Assembly (NCBI GenBank): GCA_030278955.1 | Contig: JAOANR010000001.1 | Coordinates: forward strand, 24,991,120 to 25,055,119 | From: Hygrophila difformis | Lineage: Eukaryota > Streptophyta > Magnoliopsida > Lamiales > Acanthaceae | Length of the DNA stretch: 64,000 bases | Direction of reading: 5' to 3' | Notes under the pieces: model-generated | Told to the model about the DNA's origin: nothing | Database searches by the model: none | What the model saw: the letters and a program-made list of their open reading frames with translations, nothing else | Program-made: the position numbers and the translations under genes | Part shown: positions 11,684 to 24,001 of the stretch, piece after piece | How positions within the stretch are numbered: the first letter of the stretch is position 1 | Layout of the letters: each line of letters opens with the position of its first letter

Positions 11684-12509
11684 TAAACAGTCTCGGGGTC
11701 GTCCGGATCCTACGATTCGTCACGAACGGATCTCCTCAACACGAATCTTCCTCCTTTGGCCATGAATTCGAATTGGAAGAAGAAATCTCGAGTTAGATCG
11801 AATTTTCGGGTCCGAAAAGTTAAACGAAACCCTATGAACGACTTACCACAATCTGGAATACTAGATTTCTTGTTCTTCACGCCTCCTTGGTCGATTTTCA
11901 TCGCGGGAAAGTGATCGGAAAGCAAGAACTTGGTGATTTCGGGTTTTGGAAGAAGTTTGGAGAGAATGGAGTGAAGAGAGCTGCTAGGGTTTGGAGTTGG
12001 ACGAAATTATGAGTCCTAAGACTTCACAATCCGTCCATATACTCTTTCTCTCGCCCGGGATTGAGTTACCAAAGTCGGGGGTCGAAAATAAGGTAAGAAA
12101 TCGTCGAAATCCACAATATGATCGCATCCTGTCTCTTGGCGCGGTCTTGGCGCGATATTGCTCTAGACCATGCGGAGACTGCGCGGCTCCGGCCTGGGCT
12201 GCGGTCTGGGCCGGGGCGTGCGATCCGTCGGGCCTTTTCTCCTCTCTTTCGGGCTTCTATCCTCCTACGTTTTCGGGCTCGATTTTTTTTTTCGGGCCAT
12301 TCTCGGATTATGATTCCTATTTTAAACTTATTTCGAACTCGAAATTAATTCATATTCGAAATCTTGAATCCATTGAATTGAAATTCGTCGGCGTCGAATT
12401 CGTCGTCTTTCGATTATTTTCTTCTTCTCGGAGATATTTCGACCTTGATCGGATTAAGAAACTAATTGTTTTATTCCTTTGGACGCCGATAAAAATCTCG
12501 GGTATTACA
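11684..12509 (-). mobile_element. Second partial LTR start, abutting the first
   Basis: On the minus strand it starts TGTAATACCCGAG at 12509. It is similar to the start of the neighbouring LTR: a GC-rich block with gtgcgatccgtcg and ctctctttcgg occurs in both, at about 11348-11390 and 12217-12260. The two starts in tandem suggest one LTR inserted in or fused to a related one. Confidence 0.5.
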
Positions 12510-12837
12510 TAAAATTTTCCTTTAAAGAAAATAAAGGTGTCTTTTCTCTCTCTTTCAATCCTTTTTTTTAGAACTATCAAACAAAGTTAAGATTAAGCAT
12601 AAATGTTGTTGGTAGTGGTACCAAAAAGGATATTATCGCCGAAGGGTGTTGTGATTGGAAGATGATTAGATGAAGGAGCCAAATTGATTAAAAACGGTTT
12701 TCGCCGAACTGGGCCTCGTGGTCAAGGCCCAAAAAGGGTTGGTCACCGGAGGGTAACGGAGTTATGGGAAGTAATGAAATTGAGAGTAAGAAGACAATTG
12801 ATACAACAAATTGAATCAAACTAACGTTGATAAAGAA

Positions 12838-13000
12838 GGGGTTGGGGACTTACCCTAGTGGTCAAGTCTCCCAACTCATAGGTTGGGGGTTCGAATCCCC
12901 ACCTGGCCCCATATCCCTCCCATTTGTTCCTTTTGTAATTTATGTGGCATGGACTCCCACCACCCTTTCCCAAGCATTTAATGGCTCCACAAAAAAAAAA
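12838..13000 (+). mobile_element. Complete tRNA-derived SINE (163 bp)
   Basis: A-box-like tagtggtcaagt and B-box GGTTCGAATCC lie at about 12856-12899, and a tail of ten A ends at 13000. A perfect 12-bp target duplication GTTGATAAAGAA flanks it at 12826-12837 and 13001-13012. Open frames across it are incidental. Confidence 0.9.
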
Positions 13001-13106
13001 GTTGATAAAGAAAGTTGCCAACTACGGGCCGAAGTTGCTTAATGATGGTTGCAATTCTGAAAGTCCTCAAATCAACCGAAAAAAGGACATCTCCTGATCA
13101 GATCAC

Positions 13107-13300
13107 AGTCAAACTCATATACTTTCGATTCGTAGCAGTTTTATCTTTTATTTCTAGTTATTTTCCATCTTTTTAAAGTATTTCATTTATTTGTTTTTCG
13201 TTTAGTCAAACTCGTATACTTTCGATTTGTACTAGTTTTATCTTTTATTTCTAGTTATTTTCTACCTTATCCAGTATTTCGTTTATTTGTTTTTTGTTTA
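13107..13300 (+). repeat. Two tandem ~97-bp repeats
   Basis: Copies begin at 13107 and 13204 (agtcaaactc...tactttcgatt...). They differ at several positions. The surrounding 13013-13500 is AT-rich without coding signal and may be an old LTR. Confidence 0.8.
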
Positions 13301-13499
13301 TCATTCTTAGGTTATAATTTCAGACGTTAATAAGTCTTTAGTTTTTCCCGTGGATTCATATCCATTATTTCATTTTAATTCACTGGTTAGTGATAACAAA
13401 AATCTTTTGAAATTCACATATCCTTGCGTGCTAGGGTTATTTCTACTGGTTTTTTTTTTGTTATTACTGTCTACTGCCAATTTGATTCCCCTGCTTCTA

Positions 13500-14510
13500 C
13501 ATAAACGAGGAATCCTTACTTAGCACGTGCCACCTCGCAAATATTGGCACACCTAATGGGATCGATAGCACAAGTAGGATATCTCTTTACTACACTACTA
13601 CATATATAGTAGTAAAACGGAGCTAATATCGGAGTGGTTCAACATCCACCCACACAGGGTGAGAACCCGACGACCTTGGGTAATGCGGTTGTGGAAGCAG
13701 CCATGCCATTGGCCAGCTTACCACCAGACATTGATCCAATAGAATATCCCCACCACAAGGAAAGATGTTTAGATTCCTATAGCGGGCCGCTGCTCCAACA
13801 CGAACCTGGTTCATGCAGCAGGGAGTTTCCCCGCAGACTTTTGGGGTATACCTTACATTGTCCCAATGGGGGTTTCGACATCATGCCATACCGCCATGGA
13901 TGCTATACTTTGGACAATCGACACCAAGACAACGGGGGACCTCACAGTGTTGGCGGATCGTTCAAAACTGAGGGCGTACCAACCCAGCCTATTGCTCCAA
14001 CAGATGTTGGATGATCATGTTCAGAATACGACCTAGCAAGTTGCAATGTGCCTCAGGGACATAGTACGGCCTATGATCGTGGATTTGGTACATGAGGCAA
14101 TCCAAAAGAATGTTATTGAAGCTACGCGGAATCTGGTCTGCCAAGAACTGGATAGACTGGGGCCGGGGGGGGTGGGGGGGGAATTCAAAACCAGGTGATG
14201 GTATACTCGGGGGATCCGTTCAAACCTGAGGGCGTACCAACCCAGCCTATTGCTCCAACAGATATTGGATGATCATGTTCAGAATACGACCTAGCAAGTT
14301 GCAATGTGCCTCAGGGACATAGTACGTCCTATGATCGTGAATTTGGTACATGAGGCAATCCAAAATAATGTTATTGAAGCTACGCGGAATCTGGTCTGCC
14401 AAGAACTGGATAGACTAGGCCGTGGGGGGGTGGGGGGAGGGATTCAAAACCAGGTGATGGTATACTCGGGGGCAGTAGGGCCAGCCGATATTGGTCAGGA
14501 TAATTAAGGG
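13500..14510 (+). other. Unassigned repeat-derived region with a 257-bp tandem duplication
   Basis: 13955-14211 is repeated as 14212-14480 (shared gcgtaccaacccagcc and caatgtgcctcagggac). Each copy ends in a long G run (about 14163-14181 and 14421-14441). Short frames (for example from 13634 and 14304) look like fragments of a retroelement leader or gag, but no domain is recognisable. The phrase attggcacacctaatggg near 13540 faintly resembles a gypsy primer-binding context. Confidence 0.4.
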
Positions 14511-14627
14511 TTGCAGTTATAACAGAAAAAATATAATGATATGAGATATTGTTAAAAAATTTTAATTTTATAGTTTTATAATATCCACTTATAATTTTTT
14601 TATATTTAATATGAGTCACAAATAGTT

Positions 14628-15437
14628 TTTTTTTTTGGAAAAGCCGAAGCCAGATAACAAGAAAAAAAGGAAAAAATAAAAATAAAACCGAAAATAACTA
14701 GAAAAAATCACAAATTAGATCCTTGGGAACCATACGACGGATGCATCTGCCTCCACGCCCCCTTTCACGAAATTTGGTGGAAATGCCAAGTAGTGTAGCG
14801 CGACGCTTAGCAAAACAATCCGAAACCTTATTTCCTTCACGGAAGACATGGAAAATCTGACAATCTTCAAAGGAAGACCTCATTCATTGATTTTGTAGAG
14901 AAGGGCCGCATAAGGATGGTATCCTTCGTGATTCTCTATCAGGGAAATAGAGACCTTCGAATCCCAATAACATATCTCACCTCACACCTAAATGATATAC
15001 GAACTCCAAGCTGGTAGCAAGAGCAAATAACTCAGTAAAGGTATTAGATTTTATGCCAAGGAAACCACAACCTCCTCCGATCCAAATACCATTCTCATCA
15101 CGAACCACAAAACCAAAACCCGAACGACCAGGATTCCCCGATAGCGCTCCCATCAACATGAAGAATTGTACCAGTACCATTATTCATGTTCCAATGTACT
15201 AAACGCAGCATGGGATTGGACGCGACAGGTTGTTGCTTAGCTTTATCAATGTCTGCAACCATACGGTAAATTTCCCTAATAAGAGCACAACAAGATCTAC
15301 CTTGTCTATGAAAAACCCGACCATTTCTTTCTTACCAAATTGTCCAGGCAACTGCAACAAAAATGGTCCCATTTTTTTTTTGATCATACCTTCGAGGAAC
15401 AAATTGATATGGTTCATAGGAATAGCATCACAATCAG
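14628..15437 (-). mobile_element. 5'-truncated LINE with RNase H domain
   Basis: On the minus strand a plant RVT_3-type RNase H is readable: GALSGNPGRSGFGFVVRDENG (about 15080-15150) with TELFALATSLE (near 15010-15040), and downstream, in another frame, the usual C-terminal FREGNKVSDCFAKR (about 14810-14850). A poly-A tail (T run on the plus strand, 14626-14636) lies at the 3' end. An imperfect 16-bp target duplication tgagtcacaaatagtt / tgagtcattaatagtt (14612-14627, 15438-15453) frames it. Frameshifts make it dead. Confidence 0.75.
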
Positions 15438-15582
15438 TGAGTCATTAATAGTTAAAAATATATATCAGTTTATGTGTTTAAGGAAATGTTGCACCTTTTT
15501 AAAAACAAAGGAAATAGGAGTATATAACTTCAAAACAAATTACTAATAATTGGAAATATGAAATTAACTTTTCGCATTGACT

Positions 15583-15685
15583 CGGGATAGAGACTTACTC
15601 TAGTGATCAAGTCCCAGATTTTCAACCTATAGGTTGGGAGTTCGATTCCCCACCTGGCCCCCAATCCCTCCACAGACCTTTGCCG
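15583..15685 (+). mobile_element. Short SINE with 16-bp target duplication
   Basis: A-box-like ctagtgatcaagt and B-box GTTCGATTCCCC are present. The flanks ACTTTTCGCATTGACT at 15567-15582 and 15686-15701 are identical. It is related to the SINE at 12838 but truncated, with no A tail. Confidence 0.85.
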
Positions 15686-15840
15686 ACTTTTCGCATTGAC
15701 TTCACTCTCCACCTATCATTTTGGGCATTGACCTGAAAAAAAAAAGAAAAAGGAAAAAGAAAAAATTAAGGTTTAGGATAGCAACCGGATTGAATAGATG
15801 ATGAATTGAGTATGACCTGGCCTTAGATTTTTACCACACG

Positions 15841-15867
15841 CCCCCCCCCCCCCCCCCCCCCCCCCCC
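15841..15867 (+). repeat. Poly-C tract (27 C)
   Basis: An uninterrupted run of 27 C, about 235 bp before the start codon of the selenium-binding protein gene. The length may be affected by sequencing error. Confidence 0.8.
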
Positions 15868-16013
15868 GCCGCCCCATCATCAGTGTACACTGTATAAAAT
15901 ACCGTCCCGATACAAACAAGCCACTTACTATACATTACTTGAACCCATACGGCCATACCATCTTTGCCCATCATCCCAAACCGAAACGTGGCTTGCATTG
16001 TCGTCTTCATCAC

Positions 16014-16019
16014 TATATA
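16014..16019 (+). promoter_or_regulatory. Candidate TATA box of the selenium-binding protein gene
   Basis: TATATA-like sequence in cactatataatc about 85 bp before the ATG at 16102, a fitting distance for a short plant 5' leader. There is no other support. Confidence 0.4.
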
Positions 16020-16101
16020 ATCATATCGAACTCTTCCACTCAAACGGGTCAATAATCTTAAGCTGTTTCGAGATCTAGGCTAACTGAGAGAAGTGAGGAA
16101 G

Positions 16102-16272
16102 ATGGCAACTGTGGCGGTGGATGTGCCGGGAACCGTGACGGAGGTGGAAAACGGTAGCTGCTGCGCCAAGGGGCCTGGATATGCTACTCCACTTGAGGCG
16201 ATGGCGACTGGTCCCAGGGAAACTCTGATTTATGTTACCTGTATTTATACAGGTATATTCGAATTGCTTTTT

Positions 16273-16303
<31 letters not shown>

Positions 16304-19300
16304 TGGGATTGATTGTGTGGTTTGCACCTTGTGCTGGTTTTGATTTGGATGATTGATGTGGAGTTTTGGTGATTTTGATGTGTTTGTTACTTGGATGTGC
16401 TTTGTTTTTGAACTTTTTACTTGATGGATTCAAGATGCCTCTGGAATCCTAGGAAATTAGTTCTGATTCCACTTTCCAAGCATCTGATTCTCCAGTTTTA
16501 TTGTATTAATTGTGTGGATTTCGGTTTGTGAGGGGAATAAATTCATCTCAAAGCAACTAAAAACTTGGACGAACATGTATCAATTTTATGAGTAATGATG
16601 CTTAAGGGATTGAAGTTGAGCAGGGTACAGGCTACTAACAAATTGCATTTTCCACTGCTTATGGTGAGGTGATTGATGCTTTTTAGGAACTGGACGTAAT
16701 AATCCCGATTACCTTGCAACTGTGGATATCGATCCTAGTTCGCCGACTTATTCTAAAGTCATCCATAGGCTTCCCATGCCTTATGTTGGTGATGAGCTTC
16801 ACCATTCTGGGTGGAATGCCTGCAGCTCTTGCTATGGGGACCCATCGACTTCAAGACGTTATCTTGTTCTGCCTTCACTAGTGTAAGTTGCCAACTTTGC
16901 TGAGAATTAGTAGTCATCTGTAATGCATCATTTTCGCATGGTTATGTTTTCTTTTTCATAACTAACTTGTTTATTGAAGTTAGTTGTGGAAATCGTTTGG
17001 GTGCTGGCGGCCTGTAGGTGCTGACACATTCAAAAGTCATGGGTATGTGTATATGAAATGATGTGTGAGTATAAAAAAGTGATAGATGGAGGTTATGAAC
17101 AAAAAAACTAATAAAAAACAAACCACCGTCTACACATCACTTTATAAGGTTTATACATCACTTAACAAAGGGCTACACATCATTTTTAGCGATGCCTCCA
17201 CCTGCTGGCAATTGTTATGCCATTACAGCAATTGTTATGTCATTACAGAAACTGGATTGGTTAGTTGTGTTGACTTTGCTTTTGAATAATCTTACTTGTG
17301 GATAAGAACAAAATATTTAAGTTAATTTATGAATCAGACTAGAGTCCTGTACGGCTTAATTCTCATGAACTTATCTCTTATGGTGCTTGGATATGCTTTT
17401 GTCTCATGCTTGGAGAAAAGTCTTGGATCTTTTTCCATGACTGATAGTATGAAATTTTTTTACTAATGATTTATAACTATTACTTGTGTTTTTTGAGCAA
17501 AATAATTAGATGATCATTTCATTTCCTTTTAAAATTTTTGGTCCGTGAATATTCACGCATTTAACATCCAAAACATATTTGTCAAAACAAGTTTATTTTC
17601 TATGAAAAAGAATTCAAAACAAATGATATACTATGACCAAGTGCTAAGAGATGTAGTGCCCTTGTCTTTTTAGTATCAATCTTGAGCATATAAACCTACT
17701 TCATTTTTTTATGTTTACATTAGAGTTTTTCTGTCTCTTAAATTCATCCCATTATCTCAGGTCGGGTCGCATATATGCAATTGATACTCAGAAAGATCCA
17801 AGGGCTCCAGCATTGCATAAAGTTGTGGAGCCAGAAGATATATTAGAGAAGACAGGGCTGGCATACCCACACACTGCTCACTGTCTTGCTTCTGGAGATA
17901 TTATGGTCTCCTGCCTTGGAGATAAGGATGGAAATGCCAAGGGAAATGGATTTCTTCTTCTGGACCACAACTTTAATGTGAAAGGAAGGTAATGGATTTC
18001 AGATTTAGTAATTTTGCCCCACACCAATGCGGTGTCTTATTTGAATTGACCCTGGCCATGTTTAGCTCTTCCTGTTATTATCAATCTATCATCATATTAT
18101 TAATCTATGTGATGTAATGCTGCTCTCACGAAACTCAATTTCTTTTGAAAAATATTGTAATCAAATCATCTTAATGGACATTTACCATATCTCAAATAGG
18201 TGGGAGAAACCAGGAAATAGTCCTCTTTTTGGCTATGATTTCTGGTACCAACCTCGACACAAGACCATGATCAGCAGTTCTTGGGGACACCCTTCTGCTT
18301 TTACAAAGGGTTTCAACCCTCAGCATGTTTCAGAGGGCTATTACGGAAGGCATTTGCACGTATACAGCTGGCCCGGTGGTGAATTGAAACAGACTTTAGA
18401 TCTTGGAAATACTGGTCTCATCCCTTTGGAGGTAAAACTAACTTGCTTTACCATTTTTCCCTTATATTTTCATGGAAGGCCTTTCTGTCTGTGTTGCCGT
18501 CCTTATCTTTTTTGCAGCAATTCTTGCAAGCATGTCATTATGTCAAATCCATGAAAGATTTTTTCTCAGTTAGATTTTCCAAATTCCCATGTATTCGCAG
18601 ATAAGATTCTTGCATGATCCTGCAAAGGACATTGGATTTGTAGGGTGTGCTTTATCCAGCACTATGGTAAGATTTTTCAAGAAGCCAGACAGCTCATGGG
18701 ACCATGAGGTACAAATACATAAAACTGCCATAATCTATTCAGTCAATTGCTTAAATGTGCAACACAACATAAAAAAGCAAATTGAACATAACTCTACAGG
18801 TAGTAATATCAGTGAAGCCACTCAAGGTGCATAATTGGATTCTGCCGGAGATGCCTGGTCTTATAACTGACTTCTTAATTTCTCTGGATGACCGTTTCCT
18901 CTACTTTTCCAACTGGCTTCACGGCGATATCAGACAGTATAATATTGAGGATCCTGCAAACCCCCGGCTGACTGGCCAGTTATGGATCGGTGGGTTGATT
19001 AGAAAAGGAAGTGCCGTGTCCGCCGAGGCAGAAGATGGTACAACTTACCAGTTTGATGTACCAGAAGTTAAGGTACATACATTTCTTAAGTGATCTTTTC
19101 GTCATAGGAAACTATCACGTATTTTGGTTTTCGTATGTTAAGCATACCTGTTGTTTCGACCATAGGGACATGTGTTAAGGGGAGGACCTCAGATGATACA
19201 GCTGAGCTTGGATGGAAAGCGGCTGTACGCTACAAACTCCCTCTTCAGTGCATGGGACAATCAGTTTTATCCCGAACTTGCAGAGAAAGGTGGCCAAATG

Positions 19301-19447
19301 CTTCAGATCGATGTTGACAATGACAAAGGTGGGCTTGCCATCAACCCGAATTTCATAGTGGACTTTGGGTCGGAACCCAATGGCCCCTCGTTGGCGCACG
19401 AGATGAGGTACCCTGGCGGTGACTGCACTTCAGATATCTGGATTTGA
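16102..19447 (+). CDS. SBP1: Selenium-binding protein (SBP56 / methanethiol oxidase family)
   Basis: Seven exons join in frame: 16102-16252, 16687-16882, 17761-17988, 18200-18431, 18601-18708, 18800-19072, 19166-19447. Together they give 1470 nt and 489 residues, the normal plant SBP length, and all introns are GT-AG. The protein follows plant SBP1 almost line by line: [11 protein letters not shown] (residues 25-34), [14 protein letters not shown] (86-99, with His89/His90 and the Cys96-Cys99 pair), then TGLAFPHTAHCL-, [14 protein letters not shown] and [26 protein letters not shown] blocks, and the conserved end [18 protein letters not shown]. The family forms a beta-propeller; plant members bind selenite and cadmium and take part in stress and redox responses, while the animal homologue oxidises methanethiol. 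It is cytosolic by expectation, with no signal peptide. The ATG at 16102 is chosen because it gives the usual MAT- start. The gene looks intact. Confidence 0.95.
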
Positions 19448-20060
19448 TAACTTATTGATCAGATGAGACTCCAAATGCCTTCTTTATTGTTGTGTATGTA
19501 CTTTGACGATGAACGGATGTGTTTGAATAAGTAAGTGGGCTGTTTGTTTGTCTGAAATAATGAATTGAAATGAAATGATATTTCCCTTAACTCTGAATCT
19601 GGGAAGTTACTTTCTAGTTTCTACACAGATTGTGCTCTTGAAGTATTATTTATTTATGCTCTTGCTTAGCTTGCTGATGAAGAGTTGTAAAAAGATAGAT
19701 TAGATAGATGAAATGTTAGTGAAATATTGATTTTTATAGGGACCCATTTTTGAAGTTTATTTATAAATAGCCTATAAAATAGAACTATTGGATACCGCAG
19801 GCACTGCAAACGCCACTCCCAGGGTACTTTTACTTGAATGAAAGCATGCTTATTTTTCAATAGTTAGGATTGTTCGAGCTTACACTATGAAATACAATTA
19901 TGAAAATCACAAGACAACGTACGAGATTAGCATAAAAAGGGAAACAGTATGAAAAACGAAAGATAGGTTACACAATTGCGAATCAATCAAACTCTCTCTC
20001 TGTTTGTATATATGTATTATAAATATAAATAAATGCCTTGGTAGCATCGCTATTGTATGT
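19448..20060. other. Intergenic: convergent 3' ends of the SBP and glucanase genes
   Basis: No gene. The SBP 3' untranslated region probably ends near the AATAAT-rich stretch around 19555-19580. The two genes converge here. Confidence 0.6.
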
Positions 20061-21824
20061 TCAGACAGTCACACTGGGAAATCGGCATGATCCATGACCT
20101 GCACAAACAAAAGTAAGTCCACATTTTATCGGACGCCACCATTCATCATTTTAGGATTGTTTCGAAACAAAACATGTATTAATGTTCTTAGTAGCCTAGA
20201 TGAAGTAGTTTCTATTTACATATAGCTAGAGAAATGAGACAAGCTGGTGGCTTACTTGGGTCCTTGGTGGTTTGAACCGCGAGGCCATTGAAGAAGCAAG
20301 AAGCTCCCGTGCTCCTAAACTGAGCCCAGTACGAGCTGAATGCATAGCTAGCATGCCCAGAAATCGATATCGGTCTGTAGCATGATCTCCCAGGAGCAAG
20401 CTCATTGCACGTCTCGTTCCCCTGTCCGCACGCATAATCCAGAGCCGGGGCCAGATCGTCTTCCTTGGCTGTCTTTCTCGCCACACACCATATTTTCCCC
20501 TTGTAAGGCTTGTTGCTTTTGGGCTCTGGCAGACGCGCGTACTTGCTCGTCCCAGTTAAGTCCATCTACAGAAAAAAACAAAGAGTCAAGTTTCATCGAG
20601 TACGACACGGTGTAAAATGTCGCGACTGGCCTAGTCGAGTGTTGTTCAAGTACCTCATAGTTTGGATGTCCACTGCTGTTCATTAAGCCCCAGTGCCTTT
20701 CTGTGCTTGGCCCCGGCTTCTGATTTTCGTCGTATAAAGAGAATATGAAGGTGGGGATGGCAACCCCCGGCCTGGCCGGTGTCCCCAGCATTGGGTAACT
20801 AGTCATCTTGGCGACAAGATTGCGGTTGTACATCGCCGCATTGTAGTTTGTCGCGCCAAGTTGATCGATGTCGCCAGCATGGGGCCAGCCGGTTTCGGCT
20901 ATAGCTATCTTAATGTCTTCAAACCCCAGTTTTGACATCGCGAAGGTGACAGAATCCAGCATTTGGTCCAGAAGATTTGAGTAGATCAAGCCACTTTTCG
21001 GATCCTTGTATGTTTGATTTCCGTCGTCCTTGAGCAGCGCGAAGTCTAGGTTTATGTTCGTTGGATCCTCCGACCATGGGAAGTACGTATAGACATCGAG
21101 GAAGAAGAAAGAATTAGTTCCATTCAGAAATTTCAGCAACGGTAGAATCACTTCATCTTGTGGAATATCGGACCGGAACTTCCCACTCGATGGCGGGAAA
21201 GTTGTTTCCATTATGTCCATGGCGACGGGCGTGCCAACCTTAATATTGTGGATACGATTTTCTCGCAATGACCTCAAGATTCTGTTCATCGCGGGCACCA
21301 GACCGAGCCACATTGCCGTGTTGTCATAGCTAAAAACTTCGTTCCCTACGAGCACGTACCTGATCTTGGTTTCCGGGTAGTAAGGCATCACATTTTCGCG
21401 CACCCATTTGTCCGCCAACAATTGGTCGAAGGCAATGCCGGAGATTAGGTCATTCGGGACCGTGATCACAACACGAAGATTTGTCCCGGACAAGAGCTTT
21501 AGCACTTCAGAGTCAGCGTCGTAGAGCTTCACGTGCGAGGCATTTAGGTATACGATGCTTTGTATCGCGTGGAAAGGAGACGGGAGGTTGTCCCCCAGTC
21601 GACCATAGTTAATCCCTATCGTGTTCGTACTAGTTGTGCCTGAGAAAAAAAAAAAAAAAAAAAAAAAACGAACGCTCGAAAAATTAGTGAAGTATAGTAG
21701 TACTGGCAATGGAAAAAAGGCAGAAAACATAAGTATGATCATAATTACATGAACAAACAAGGAGGTAACATAAGGACAAGGCCGAGATAAAGATCACTGG
21801 ATGGGCTATGTTCTCCGGATTCAT
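20061..21824 (-). CDS. GH17 glucan endo-1,3-beta-glucosidase with C-terminal X8 (CBM43) domain
   Basis: Four minus-strand exons join in frame: 21749-21824, 20654-21639, 20256-20565, 20061-20098. They give 1410 nt and 469 residues. Exon 1 encodes a hydrophobic signal peptide (MNPENIAHPVIFISALSLCY and on). GH17 follows: IGINYGRLGDNLPSP (residues 33-47), proton donor Glu126 in VGNEV, and nucleophile Glu274 in IAETGWPHAG. An X8 domain starts at Trp380-Cys381 and has six cysteines, ending DPSHGSCRF. Such enzymes hydrolyse callose in walls and around plasmodesmata; X8 binds beta-1,3-glucan. No clear GPI tail follows X8, so a secreted rather than anchored protein is likely. The first intron (109 bp) contains a long pyrimidine tract; reading through it gives a spurious longer frame with a run of Phe. 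All sites are GT-AG and the gene looks intact. Confidence 0.93.
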
Positions 21825-21862
21825 CTCTTCTCTGCAATGTGATGAAGATTAGTAGATGGAAG

Positions 21863-21866
<4 letters not shown>

Positions 21867-21902
<36 letters not shown>
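21867..21902. repeat. (TA)n microsatellite upstream of the glucanase gene
   Basis: About 18 TA units begin 43 bp upstream of the start codon, in the leader or core promoter of the minus-strand gene. Confidence 0.9.
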
Positions 21903-21905
<3 letters not shown>

Positions 21906-22518
21906 GTGGTTAATGGGAAGAATATGAGGAAGCAGTTGAACAACCATAGGTTTTAGAAAGTTTTGAGAGGTGATGAATGATGTTAATTTTGATGGATTTT
22001 CTATTGTCAGGCAAAGAGAGGCAGGTTCTAGTTGTGTTGTGTGCTTGGGTCAGTGGAATATAATGTTGAGACAACAAAAGTGTGTGTAATAAAGAATAAG
22101 GGCATTGGCTTTCTCTATTCCATGTTTGTCAATTTGGTTGTCTGTTTTTATTTTGGGATCATGGTCTCTGTGTGTGTGGTGTGGGAATGTTAAAAAAACA
22201 TTCTTGCAAGTAATGTGTTGCCAAATGCCAATTGTCTTTGGAGGATAATTTGACCATAAATAAATTGATCGATAGATGGCACCAAAACCCTTGTTTTTTG
22301 CGATTAATTAGGGATGTCCCAGAATTTGGCTTGATCTGTCGGCTGTCGCCAACATCTTTGCAATGCCTTTTCGAAAATCATGCATTAGTTGCTTCTTGTC
22401 AGGTCCTGATAAACAAGGGTAGAAATCGAGTTATTTTGTGTTAAATCGGGAAAGCATGAGTATTAGAGAAATAGAGAATGAACACCACACCCACTTTTGG
22501 TGAGTGGTGTATTCAACT
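21903..22518. other. Upstream region of the glucanase gene
   Basis: AT-rich sequence with no gene or recognised repeat, ending where the tandem array begins. Confidence 0.5.
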
Positions 22519-23548
22519 GGAATAGGTTTGTATCCAGACTCTAAATATGCAGCTATATGGCTGTATTAGATTTTTTTTTTTAATCCCCACATATGGCAGC
22601 ATATTTTTATATTCTATTTCTTTTTTATAGTTATAGTAATTGGTGGTGATTACCGGATGTTATAATTTTGTTGTTCCTGAAATCGTGGAAATTACTGTGA
22701 TTGAATATAATTGTTACACTTGTGGTGGACCCAAAATATTGTCCAAATTTATTAAGATTGTGCATATTTTTTATTTGTTTGGAGCATATTGTGTGTGGGA
22801 TTTTTCTCTCCTAATCTATTTGACCACTTTTGACTTATACATAATCATCTTTTTTTTAAGTGATCTCCTTATCTATTATTTATTTCTGTGCTATAATTGC
22901 TGATAGTATGTGCTTCATATGACTATGCACATGTTCTCTTTACCCTTTTCTAAATGTGATATACTCAAATTTCATAATATGTACTTCAAACTCCATGTTC
23001 TCATCACCTCTAACCGTGTTCTTTGTAATCTAAGTAGTGTTCTTTTATGTAGATTGTCCGAAATAGTGTTCTTGGTAATTACAAAATGCCAAACCACACT
23101 GCCTATGCTTGATGCTATAGATTGCTCAAAAGTGTGATATAATTAAGGTTCATTTATACTATATTCTGAGCTTCATAATCAATGGTACCTCATACTGTAA
23201 CAATGTTTTATTATATGTAATTTGTGCTGTTGGTGATCCAAATAGTGTTCTTTACTTTGCCATTTTGTTCTGTAAAATATGTTGTTGTCATACTTCGCCA
23301 ATCGTGATTTTTCTCCCCAGAAAATTAAACTGGATGTTACTTATTTGGGAGATTTTTGGCTTCTCTATTCATTATTTTCCTGTCCAGTACTATGATTGTC
23401 GGTACTATGTGCTTCATATGACTATGAAAATTCCTTTATATTTGCAAATTATTAAGAAGAAATAATCACTTCATTTCTTAAAAACAACATTACAATTTTT
23501 TCCACTCTAATATCGATATCAACCATATTCCACTTATGCCAATGTTCA

Positions 23549-24001
23549 TCATACATCATAACAGTGGATAGATTCTAAACTTACTGCTATGGTACCTGAC
23601 AACAATGGTGCAACCCGTCTGTATGCCACGTCCACTATACCACCATCATCGTCATTACTTAATGAGAAAGTATCGGAGCACCCTTCGACACCCGCCTCTC
23701 CATCGTCATCATTTTCTGAAATTCCATAACCAATTAATAGTATTGAATCAACCCAGCTTTGCAAAACATCATCGGCGCCCGCTAAAACACATTCCCCATC
23801 TGCTGTATCACCATCTTCGTTACGGGTGGTACCGATTGCTATTGCACTGTCGCGCATATCGCCTATTTCGTCCGACAACGAGTTGAAATCTATCATCCCT
23901 GTTTTCGCCTTCCCATCAAATAGTCTGCTGTTGTTTTCGGATTTGCAAATGACAGACCACACCTCCATTTCTCCTCCCTTATGCAAAATGGCAGTTTCCA
24001 T
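23549..24001 (-). CDS. Unknown ORF of array unit A (150 aa)
   Basis: An open frame starting METAILHKGGEMEVWS and ending LESIHCYDV. I recognise no family. It is acidic, with an Asp-rich stretch (SNDDDGGIVD) and no signal peptide or membrane segment. The same frame is open in all four units although many residues differ here from B-D. No promoter or intron is evident, so translation is uncertain. Confidence 0.35.
   Translation of the reverse strand: METAILHKGGEMEVWSVICKSENNSRLFDGKAKTGMIDFNSLSDEIGDMRDSAIAIGTTRNEDGDTADGECVLAGADDVLQSWVDSILLIGYGISENDDDGEAGVEGCSDTFSLSNDDDGGIVDVAYRRVAPLLSGTIAVSLESIHCYDV

Noticed and set aside
11246..12580. Several 70-173 codon frames
   Set aside because: They lie in GC-rich LTR sequence on both strands and have no domain or conservation between the two LTR starts.
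12821..13042. Short frames with ferredoxin-like or membrane-like text
   Set aside because: They are translations of the SINE at 12838-13000.
13500..14510. Protein-coding gene in the duplicated region
   Set aside because: The frame is broken between the duplicates and no domain is recognisable; it is more likely retroelement leader sequence.
16980..17260. Possible MITE in intron 2 of the selenium-binding protein gene
   Set aside because: There are short inverted hints (ggtgctgg / ccacctgc) and a 20-bp direct repeat (gcaattgttatgccattaca), but no convincing ends or target duplication.
20402..21760. Single long glucanase frame with a poly-Phe start
   Set aside because: It reads through introns 1 and 2. 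Splicing gives a normal signal peptide and restores the X8 domain.
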